Origin: Physcomitrium patens
Lineage: Eukaryota > Streptophyta > Bryopsida > Funariales > Funariaceae
Length of the DNA: 64,000 nt
NCBI RefSeq assembly: GCF_000002425.4
Contig: NC_037258.1
Location: 18,035,706 to 18,099,705, forward strand
Reading direction: 5' to 3'
Numbering within the stretch: the stretch's first letter is position 1; each line of letters opens with the position of its first letter. Position numbers and translations under genes: made by a program. Shown here piece by piece: positions 11,004 through 18,409 of this stretch. The notes below the pieces were generated by a model that was given only the letters and a program-made list of their open reading frames with translations, made no database searches and was not told the DNA's origin.

Positions 11004-11533
11004 TGTCAAGGACAAGAACTCGATGAAAGCTAAAGAGTAAGTGAGACTTTTTTCAAAAAGAAATAGGACAAAATAGAAATATGTATATTAAGAAAGAAAC
11101 TGGAATGGCTATTGCCAAAATACAAGAAAACTAGAGACCCTTGAAACTAGACTAGAAGCAAGAAAGGAGTTGACAAGAGTGAAGAGGGCTTCACTCTTGC
11201 CTCTATATATACTATCTAACTAGAAGCCACGTGGCGATGTTCTATAAGACCTCCAATATATGTTGACTTTTTAGGCCACATGCCTTTGCTTGCAAGGCAA
11301 GTTTTCTATGGATGGACCACGTAGTTAGCTTGTTCTTTAAGCTTCCAACATGCGTGGCACATGGCTAACTTGTTGACCAAGTTTCTAACCTAAAAGTCAA
11401 CTATAGACTCCTATAAAGTCAAAGCAGCGTCTATGAAGCTTCTAAGAAGCTATTCTAGAAGATATTACACAATTAACCTACTTTTACTTACTTTTATCTA
11501 TTCATATAGGTAATTATATGTATGTCCGTGACA
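11004..11533 (-). repeat. 5' LTR of B1 (530 bp)
   Basis: This is the upstream LTR in element orientation, ending next to the target duplication catcg (11534-11538). It carries the promoter for B1 RNA on the - strand. Several TTGAC cores (W-box-like) lie in U3, and a perfect palindromic G-box GCCACGTGGC sits at 11226-11235 just upstream of the TATA box. Confidence 0.94.
11170..11211 (-). promoter_or_regulatory. B1 promoter: TATA box and start-site hairpin
   Basis: TATATATA lies at 11211-11204 on the - strand. A hairpin follows (11199-11174) with 11-bp arms CAAGAGTGAAG / CTTCACTCTTG and a 4-base loop. Thirty bases from the TATA start, at about 11181, begins CACTCTTGTCAA, the 12 bases complementary to the primer site. 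RNA starting there would carry the primer as its first bases. Confidence 0.65.
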
Positions 11534-11538
11534 CATCG

Positions 11539-11683
11539 ATTGAGACCAAAAGCAATCGAAGAAGGTGACTGGGTACTTGTTTATGACAATAGTCTGGATA
11601 ATGAACATAGTACTTTGCGGAAATTTTCAAAACGTTGGTTTGGACCATATGTTATAACAACTGTTCATGATAATGCGACTTAC
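11539..11683 (+). pseudogene. Element C integrase, second fragment (GPY/F module)
   Basis: This continues the element C integrase frame after B1. It contains EEGDWVLVYDNSLDN and KRWFGPYVITTVHDNATY, the GPY/F module typical of Ty3/gypsy integrase C-termini. The frame has no stop and is cut by the 5' LTR of A2; cttac (11679-11683) is the target duplication. Confidence 0.88.
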
Positions 11684-11689
11684 TGTCAT

Positions 11690-11870
11690 GGACATACATT
11701 GGAAGATTCTTCGAATATTCTTTTAGGATATTCTTTAAAGATTCTCTAAAGATTCCTTTAGAAGGTTCTAGAAGATTCTTAGAATATTCCCTAAAGATTC
11801 TCTTAGAAGGTTGTAGAATATTCTTAGAAGGTTCTAGAATATTCTGATAGATTCTAGGAAGTTCCTCGAG
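11690..11870 (+). promoter_or_regulatory. Heat-shock-element array in A2 U3
   Basis: Alternating GAA and TTC units two to three bases apart, the consensus bound by trimeric heat-shock factors, recur through this stretch. Examples are GGAAGATTCTTCGAATATTC near the start and GAAGATTCTTAGAATATTC at about 11771-11789. The same array occurs in the A1 3' LTR (4312-4460) and the A2 3' LTR (about 23590-23760). The match is visible in sequence; heat induction is inference by analogy with heat-responsive plant retrotransposons such as ONSEN. Confidence 0.6.
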
Positions 11871-11948
11871 AAGTTTCCTAATTAGTAGAAGTTGTTGGAG
11901 AAGCGTCCTAATTAGCGGAAGTAGCTCGAGAAGCTTCCTATTCAGTAG

Positions 11949-11991
11949 TATATATAGGAGTCGAGGCTGAAGGGTTCTTCAGTCTCGACAA
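11949..11991 (+). promoter_or_regulatory. A2 TATA box and start-site hairpin
   Basis: TATATATA at 11949-11956 is followed by a 13-bp stem (11960-11989): GTCGAGGCTGAAG, loop GGTT, CTTCAGTCTCGAC, with one G-U pair. CAGTCTCGACAA (11980-11991), 31 bases from the TATA start, is exactly complementary to 12119-12130 just inside the LTR. The predicted transcription start is at or near 11980. Confidence 0.65.
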
Positions 11992-12118
11992 CACATCTCT
12001 TGGAGTTCTAGCTCACCTTTCTGGTGTTGTTCTTGTACTCATCTGTTTAATCTAGTTTTGCCACTTCTTCTTGAACTTCTTGTTAGATTTCAAGTCTGTA
12101 TTTTGTGTCCGTGACAGT

Positions 12119-12151
12119 TTGTCGAGACTGCATTTTCACTGGTATCAGAGC
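12119..12151 (+). promoter_or_regulatory. Putative primer binding site region of A2
   Basis: TTGTCGAGACTG (12119-12130) starts two bases after the LTR end and is the perfect complement of CAGTCTCGACAA in the R region, as expected for self-primed reverse transcription. TGGTATCAGAGC (12140-12151), a 12-base match to the common plant initiator-Met tRNA primer site, lies 23 bases inside the LTR, further than usual. Which one primes cannot be told from sequence alone. Confidence 0.6.
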
Positions 12152-12419
12152 TAGTTCCTTCTTGTTAGAGAGTGGATTACCCCTCTTCTTGAAGGTGTGC
12201 TAGTGTTTTAGAGGTTGCGGATTACCCTCCTCTAAACTGATATCTCTTCTTTCTCAATATTGGAGCCTTATTCTTCTTGGAGAGAGTGGATTACCCCTCA
12301 TCTTGGAGTCTTAAGGCGTTTTAGAGGTTGCGGAGTACTCTCCTCTGAACCAATATTGTCCTCTTGTCAAAACTCTTTTTTCTTCTTTCTGAAGGTTAGC
12401 TGAAGGTTAAGACGTTAAA

Positions 12420-13421
12420 ATGGCTGAAAGTTTGGAATCCAAACTAGACGCCATCATAAATGCTCTTGCCTCGTTGTCACATAGGACAACAGAGATCGAA
12501 GGAGTCATGGTAGGACTCCATAACAATGGAGCATCTGGGATAGCGCCATCTAAAGCATATCAGCCTCAAACTTCTGCGCCAAAAGAAGCAGTTCTACCTC
12601 CATTTCAACAAGATCGAGTAGTCCTACAACGAAAGGAGCCTTGAGTTAGTCTTCCGGATTAGTTTGATGGAACTCGTTCCAAGTTTCGAGGTTTTGTCAA
12701 CCAAATCAGGTTGATAACAATTTTACAGCCCGAACGTTATCCGACGGAGGAAGCGCGTGTTGGGCTTGTTGGAACCTTGCTTACAGCACAAGCTCTGTCT
12801 TGGTTTACTCCCTTGTTCGAGAAGCGATCGCCAATCCTGAGCAACTTTGAAACGTTCTTGGAGGCGTTTGAAGAAGCATTTGGTGAGCATGATAAAGTTC
12901 GATGGGCTACAACAAAGATCCGATCGCTACGACAAGGAACACGCTCTGCATCAGTCTATGCCTCGGATTTCAGACAATTGGCAAGTGACATTAATTGGGG
13001 TGAAGAGGCGTTGGTGAGTCAGTTTTATTGGGGCTTGAAGGATGATGTGAAGGACTTGCTGTTATCTCTTCCTGATCCTCAAACGCTCAACGAAGCTATT
13101 AGCCAAGCTGTAAAGTGTGACAACCGCCTATTCCAACGTCGCCAAGACCAACGTCCAAGACACCAAATGACTCGTTACGACGTGACTATGTCTGCAAATA
13201 GCTTAAACTCACATTCGGAGGCAATAGACATGCAAATCGACACGGCGCGTGTCCGATCTCTTACTCCAACAAAGAAGAAACGGCGTATGAAAGAAGGGTT
13301 ATGTTTGTACTGTGGAGAAGAAGGTCACAAGGTTGGAAATTGCCCAAAGAAGCAAAATTGGCACCCTGTCAAGACTAGAAGTGCGATGATTCCGGAAAAC
13401 GACGACGCCCAGTCACAGTAG
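12420..13421 (+). pseudogene. gag: Gag of A2 with two nonsense codons
   Basis: Gag frame starting MAESLESKLDAI at 12420 and ending with TAG at 13419-13421. The capsid domain is recognisable from [11 protein letters not shown] through FGEHDK and LRQGTRS, and the nucleocapsid has a CCHC knuckle CLYCGEEGHKVGNC. In-frame TGA (12642-12644) and TAG (12660-12662) lie between the N-terminal coiled region and the capsid domain, where family B has sense codons, so full-length Gag cannot be made. About 300 bases of untranslated leader separate the LTR from the start. Confidence 0.9.
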
Positions 13422-13426
13422 GAACC

Positions 13427-13805
13427 GTGCGGCTGGACAATCTAATATCACGACAACAATCAGGTTCCTCCTTCTCTGTCCAACCTGCCCGTTGTTTTAC
13501 AATTCCTTTGTTTTTAGGCCCTCAAAAACAAAAAACTTTAGCTTTATTGGATTCGGGGGCATCTACTTGTTTTTTAGATGAAGAGTTTGCTAAACGCCAC
13601 AAGATCCGTTTAGTACAGAAGTCCAAACCTGTTCACGTAGAGGTGATAGATGGACGACCCTTATTATCAGGCAACGTTACCCACGAATCAGAACCTATAG
13701 AAGTGGTGTTTAAGGACCATAGTAGTCACGTTGTTTTTAATATTATTAGAACCCCATCAAGCCCTGTTATCCTTGGTCTTTCTTGGTTAGAAGATCATAA
13801 TCCGT
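13427..13805 (+). pseudogene. pol: Pol of A2, 5' part (protease) before B2
   Basis: This is the start of pol in the -1 frame relative to gag, six bases after the gag stop; there is no ATG, so a frameshift is the likely mode of expression. It holds the aspartic protease with LLDSGASTCF and [12 protein letters not shown]. The frame is open here (position 13457 is CAA, the codon that is TAA in A1) and is cut by B2; tccgt (13801-13805) is the target duplication. Confidence 0.9.
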
Positions 13806-14357
13806 TGTCAGGGACAAGAACTCGATGAAAGCTAAAGAGTAAGTGAGACTTTTCTCAAAAAGAAATAGGACAAAATAGAAATATGTATATTAAGAAAGAA
13901 ACTGGAATGGCTATTGCCAAAATACAAGAAAACTAGAGACCCTTGAAACTAGACTAGAAGCAAGAAAGGAGTTGACAAGAGTGAAGAAGCCTTCACTCTT
14001 GTCTCTATATATACTATCTAACTAGGGGCTACGTGGCGACGTTCTATAGGACCTCCAATATGTGTTGACTTTGTAGGACACATGCCTTGACTTACAAGGC
14101 AAGTTTTTCTACGTGTGGGCCACATAGTTAGCTTGATCTTCAAGCTAACAACATGTGTGGCACATGGCCAACTTGTTGACCACGTTTCTAATCCAAAAAG
14201 TCAATTAAAGACACCTATGAAGTCAAAGCAGCGTCTAGGAAGTTTCTAGGAAGCTTCTATATTAAATATTATACAATTAACTTACTTTTATCTACTTTTA
14301 CTTACTTCTATCTATTTCTATATGTAATTATTAGCTTACATGATTATGGCCGTGACA
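13806..14357 (-). repeat. 3' LTR of B2 (552 bp)
   Basis: Downstream LTR in element orientation, followed on the + side by the polypurine tract. It carries a copy of the R hairpin at 13975-14002. The first roughly 180 bases of the + strand match the B1 LTR closely; the remainder is clearly diverged. Confidence 0.94.
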
Positions 14358-14373
14358 TTACCCCCCCTTCTAG
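14358..14373 (-). promoter_or_regulatory. Polypurine tract of B2
   Basis: On the - strand this reads CTAGAAGGGGGGGTAA directly before the 3' LTR, identical to the B1 tract. Confidence 0.88.
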
Positions 14374-14398
14374 AGACGAGTTCCACGAGGAGCGGTCA

Positions 14399-14821
14399 TC
14401 ATATGTTGAGGAAATCTATGATGCGACGAATTGTATTCGCCACATACTCTGATCTCTGTTCTCTTCGAAGATGATTGATAGGGCCTCTCAACCATCGGTA
14501 GTGTCCCATACCAGGGCGGAAAGACCACCCAGTTTTTTGATCATTATTGAGGCCTTCATAACTTCCTTCGAATAGAATATTTGGAACACCATCAGGAGTT
14601 GTTCCTACCTCTAGCAAAATCACCAAACATCGGGAGTCCCTTCCCAAATCGTGATACCAAACGCGTTGTATCTCACCATCTGTTTGAGGAAGAACATGTC
14701 GTTCTTGAAGATCTTCATCTCGATTGCGTCGTCTTGAAGGTTGTGACAATCGTAATGTCTCGTCCGGCAGGTCAGCAAACGAAGGTTCTTGAGTTGAATC
14801 TGCTGGTTGTTGGCTCTCCAT
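14399..14821 (-). CDS. Accessory ORF3 of B2 (140 aa, unknown function)
   Basis: An intact 140-codon frame whose ATG lies 94 bases after the pol stop. Features match the B1 copy: acidic and polar N-terminus, basic SRRRNRDED, then WYHDLGRDSRCLVILLE, GHYRWLRGPINHLRREQ and a C-terminal segment ending IIDFLNI. Compared with B1, most substitutions still leave an open frame of the same length. Most Ty3/gypsy elements end at the integrase or chromodomain, so a separate downstream gene is uncommon. No membrane segment is visible, which argues against env; a nucleic-acid-binding, silencing-related or packaging role is possible but unsupported. Confidence 0.78.
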   Translation of the reverse strand: MESQQPADSTQEPSFADLPDETLRLSQPSRRRNRDEDLQERHVLPQTDGEIQRVWYHDLGRDSRCLVILLEVGTTPDGVPNILFEGSYEGLNNDQKTGWSFRPGMGHYRWLRGPINHLRREQRSEYVANTIRRIIDFLNI

Positions 14822-14915
14822 CTAATTAGCGTCACAAATGCAAAGAAGTTACAAACAAGGATAGGAAATTGAATGTTATCTTGCCTCAATCTTGTCTCTT
14901 TTATAAGAGAGATTT

Positions 14916-17900
14916 TCATCTTGGTTTTGATGGATGTCGTTGATGAAAAACTTTGACTTTAGTTGATGCATTTGCTAGATTCCTGGATGGCTCCCATGTG
15001 CGTTCACTAATATCATATCCGCGCCAATGAACAAGATATTCCAGCTTATTTCGGCGCCGCCTTGAGTCTAATATCTCTTCCACCTCAAATTCTTCATTAT
15101 TATCTACTTCTATAGGAGGCGATGGCATTTGTCTTCTTCCTTGTATATCCACTGTCTTATATGGTTCAAGAAGAGATACGTGGAATACAAGATGGATCTT
15201 CATTGACTCTGGTAGATGTAACCGATATGCAACTGGGTTGATCTGTTCAGAAACAGAAAAGGGGCCAAGCCTACGATAGTCCAACTTGTCACAAGGTCGA
15301 GTAGTCTTGATATTGCGACGAAGTAGCCATACCTTATCACCCACGTTGATCTGTGGTTGCTCCTTACGATATAGATCTACGTTTATCTTTTGTCGTTCTT
15401 GAGCTTTCTTCAACTGCGCCTTCATTATTGCATGTAACTCTGACAACCGATTTGCCATATCTTCTGCTGCAGGATTATCAACTTTTGAAAAATCAAAAGT
15501 ATCAAGTCGTGGATGATAGCCATAATTGCCAAAGAAAGGTGTTTGTTGCGTGGAAGAATGTACCGTATTATTATAAGCAAACTCTGCCAATGGTAGAAGG
15601 TTTGTCCAATCATCTTGTTGGTAGTTGATGGTACACCTTAAATACTGTTCCAAGACTTGGTTTACGCGCTCTGTTTGTCCATCAGTTTGAGGATGGAAAG
15701 CTGAAGATAGCTTTATGTCCACTTTTAAAATCTTGAAAAGAGTCCTCCAGAATCTCGACACAAATTGAGTTCCCCTATCCGATATGATATCTTTAGGTAA
15801 TCCATGATAGCGATAGATATTATCAATGAAAAGCTTAGCTGTTTCTTCACCTGTGATAGATTTTGTACATGGCATAAAATGTGCCATCTTGGTGAAACGA
15901 TCTACTATCACAAATATAGAATCATAAGATCTTGAGTTTGAAAGATCTGTGATGAAATCCATAGAAACAGAAGACCATGGTTGTTCTGGTATAGGTAATG
16001 GCTGAAGAAGTCCGTAAGGTCGATGTCGAGGAATTTTTGATCTTGAACAAATATCACATGATTGTACAAAGTCTTTGACTGACTTCCACATTTGTGGCCA
16101 CCAAAAATCTCTTGATATGAGTTCTAGAGTCTTATTATATCCAAAGTGCCCTGCTGCTGGAAAGTCATGACGTGCTTGAAGAACACGCAAACGTGCTTTT
16201 CCTTCTGGAACATATAGGCGTCCTTCAAAATATAATAGATTATTCTTGAACTCGAACTTAGAAGAATCATGAGACTTGGAAGAATTATTCTCGATATCAT
16301 GAACAAGAGGGTCTGAGGACATACTGGACTGGATTTGCTTGAGAAAAGTTGAATCAACAGTCAATGTTGATTTCACTGCTCGGAGATGAAATTGCTCCGG
16401 TTTCAAGAGGACCGTTCTTTGTTGCTCAAAAGCTGCATCTCCTTCTTTTGGTGCAAAATAAGAACGTCTAGACAGGGCATCGGACAAACCTTGTTGTTTT
16501 CCTGGCCGATAAGTGATAATGAAGTCGAATCTTGACAACGACATACTCCAACGAGCTTGACGACGATTCAACACGCGTGCTGACATGAAATACTCGAGGT
16601 TCTTGTGATCTGTATACACAGTGACTGGACTAGAAGCACCTTCTAAATAATGACGCCATTCTTGAAAGGAATCCATGATTGCAAGAAGTTCTTTATCGTG
16701 GATCTCATAATTGATCTCGGCTGCTGAGAATTTTCTTGAATGAAAAGCTATCGGATGAAGTTTGTCATCTGTTCCCATTTGTGATAAAACTGCACCCAAG
16801 GCAAAATCCGATGCGTCTGTTTCCATAAAAAATGCCTTGGAAAAGTCAACACGATATAAGACTGGTGCAGAGACAAACGATGTCTTCAAGGCTTCAAATG
16901 CTGCTTCCGCTTCTTGATTCCATTGGAATTTATCTTTACTAGTCAAGTGTGTAAGTGGAGCTGCAACTCGTGAGAAATCTTTGATGAAGATCCGATAGTA
17001 ATTGGCAAATCCCAAGAAACATTGGACATCTCTTACCGTCCTTGGAATCTTCCAATCCACGATTGTTTGGACTTTCTTAGAATCCATCATGAGACCATCA
17101 TTTGAAATGATGTATCCTAAAAAGTCAACTTGAGTAGTGTGAAATACACACTTTTCCATCTTGGCGTACAATCCTGCATCTCTGAGTTTTTGTAATACTT
17201 GACGAACATGTATTTCATGTTCTTCAACATTCTTAGAATAAATCAGGATATCGTCTAGATAGCAGACGACAAAATTGTCTAAGAATTCACGAAATACATC
17301 ATTCATGAGATGTTGAAAAGCAGCTGGTGCATTCTTGAGTCCAAAAGGCATGACATTATATTCAAAATGCCCGTACCTGGTTCGAAACGCAGTCTTCCAT
17401 TCATCTCCTTCTTTGATCCGTACTAGATTATATGCTCCTCTTAGATCTATTTTTGTATAGATCTTAGCTTGATTTAACTGGTCAAGGAGTCCTGATATCA
17501 AAGGTAATGGATACCTGTTCTTGATTGTGATCTTGTTGAGTCCTCGATAGTCAACACACATTCGTAAAGATCCATCTTTTTTCTTTACGAATAAAATTGG
17601 AGCTCCTGGTGGAGATTTTGAATGGCGTATGAAATTCTTCGCTAAATTCTCGTCAATATATGTCTTGAGTTCAGCCAACTCATCTTGCGATAAACTGTAA
17701 ATTGGTCCAAATGGTGGCTGAGTTCCTTCCTTGAGATCGATTGAACAATCGTATGGGCGATGCTCAGGAAGAATATCTGCATTCTTTTTCTCAAAAACGT
17801 CTTGATAATCCTGATATTGACTTGGAATGCCACTTGAAGTCTTTACGCTTTCAGAAATAGGTGCAGCATAAATAGCAAAAGTTGATCCTTCTTTTGCTGC

Positions 17901-18404
17901 GTGTATAAATGCTTTTGCACCTATAGGTGCGAGTTTTACTATACTAGACTCATGGTTTTTTACTTGGTTAATAGAACTGTTACTAATGCTCTGAGGAAAA
18001 TCAAGTTTACGAGAAATCCAATCTATTCGAGGATTATACTTTTCTAACCATGATAAGCCTAAAATTATTGGATTAGAGGGAGATCTAATTATATTAAAAA
18101 TTACGCAACTACTATGACCATTTATTACTACATCTACAGGAAGTGTTTCGTGAGTTACATCTCCAGAAGACAACGGACGACCATCTATGACTTCTATGTG
18201 TACAGGTTTAGTTTTTTGTATTAATGATATTCTATGACATCTAGTAAATTCTTCATCTAAAAAACAAGATGAGGCTCCTGAATCTACCAAGGCAGAGGCT
18301 TTGTAATTATTAGGTCCTAAACGCACATCTATTATAAAACAAGGAGATGGTTTTGAGGAGAGGGTAGGACCTTTATTAGAAGTTGTACAAGATTCCAGCC
18401 GCAC
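14916..18404 (-). CDS. pol: Intact Pol polyprotein of B2 (protease-RT-RNase H-integrase-chromodomain)
   Basis: This polyprotein of about 1,160 residues carries all enzymes for reverse transcription and integration. Protease active site is DSGA at residue 41; RT YLDD at about 382-385; RNase H has TDASDFALG and TDHKNLEYF; integrase has the HHCC finger, SMDFITDL, ISDRGTQF and TERVNQ with D-X35-E spacing, and the GPF module. The C-terminal chromodomain (VHWRGYDISERTWEP) is expected to steer integration to histone-marked chromatin. No internal stop is present. It lies in the -1 frame relative to gag and lacks an ATG at its 5' end (GTG at 18402-18404), so a gag-pol frameshift is the likely route. 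Confidence 0.95.
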   Translation of the reverse strand: MRLESCTTSNKGPTLSSKPSPCFIIDVRLGPNNYKASALVDSGASSCFLDEEFTRCHRISLIQKTKPVHIEVIDGRPLSSGDVTHETLPVDVVINGHSSCVIFNIIRSPSNPIILGLSWLEKYNPRIDWISRKLDFPQSISNSSINQVKNHESSIVKLAPIGAKAFIHAAKEGSTFAIYAAPISESVKTSSGIPSQYQDYQDVFEKKNADILPEHRPYDCSIDLKEGTQPPFGPIYSLSQDELAELKTYIDENLAKNFIRHSKSPPGAPILFVKKKDGSLRMCVDYRGLNKITIKNRYPLPLISGLLDQLNQAKIYTKIDLRGAYNLVRIKEGDEWKTAFRTRYGHFEYNVMPFGLKNAPAAFQHLMNDVFREFLDNFVVCYLDDILIYSKNVEEHEIHVRQVLQKLRDAGLYAKMEKCVFHTTQVDFLGYIISNDGLMMDSKKVQTIVDWKIPRTVRDVQCFLGFANYYRIFIKDFSRVAAPLTHLTSKDKFQWNQEAEAAFEALKTSFVSAPVLYRVDFSKAFFMETDASDFALGAVLSQMGTDDKLHPIAFHSRKFSAAEINYEIHDKELLAIMDSFQEWRHYLEGASSPVTVYTDHKNLEYFMSARVLNRRQARWSMSLSRFDFIITYRPGKQQGLSDALSRRSYFAPKEGDAAFEQQRTVLLKPEQFHLRAVKSTLTVDSTFLKQIQSSMSSDPLVHDIENNSSKSHDSSKFEFKNNLLYFEGRLYVPEGKARLRVLQARHDFPAAGHFGYNKTLELISRDFWWPQMWKSVKDFVQSCDICSRSKIPRHRPYGLLQPLPIPEQPWSSVSMDFITDLSNSRSYDSIFVIVDRFTKMAHFMPCTKSITGEETAKLFIDNIYRYHGLPKDIISDRGTQFVSRFWRTLFKILKVDIKLSSAFHPQTDGQTERVNQVLEQYLRCTINYQQDDWTNLLPLAEFAYNNTVHSSTQQTPFFGNYGYHPRLDTFDFSKVDNPAAEDMANRLSELHAIMKAQLKKAQERQKINVDLYRKEQPQINVGDKVWLLRRNIKTTRPCDKLDYRRLGPFSVSEQINPVAYRLHLPESMKIHLVFHVSLLEPYKTVDIQGRRQMPSPPIEVDNNEEFEVEEILDSRRRRNKLEYLVHWRGYDISERTWEPSRNLANASTKVKVFHQRHPSKPR

Positions 18405-18409
18405 GGTCC

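Larger units (their letters stand above)
5205..11533 (-). mobile_element. Complete Ty3/gypsy chromovirus B1 inserted in element C
   Basis: This is a full-length family-B element on the - strand, bounded by 530-bp LTRs (5205-5734 and 11004-11533) and flanked by the 5-bp target duplication catcg (5200-5204 and 11534-11538). Internal order on the - strand: primer binding site, gag, pol in the -1 frame with one nonsense codon, ORF3, polypurine tract. The two LTRs differ at only a handful of positions, so insertion is recent. It splits the integrase frame of element C. Confidence 0.96.
11684..12116 (+). repeat. 5' LTR of A2 (433 bp)
   Basis: It runs from TGTCATGGACATAC to GTGTCCGTGACA. It differs from the 3' LTR by several substitutions and by a 21-bp length difference in the AGATTC-rich part of U3. 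It carries the promoter for A2 RNA. Confidence 0.95.

Noticed and set aside
12140-12151. Initiator-Met tRNA site as the only primer site of A2
   Set aside because: Its 23-base distance from the LTR and the perfect self-complement right at the LTR edge make it a weaker candidate, so both are reported.
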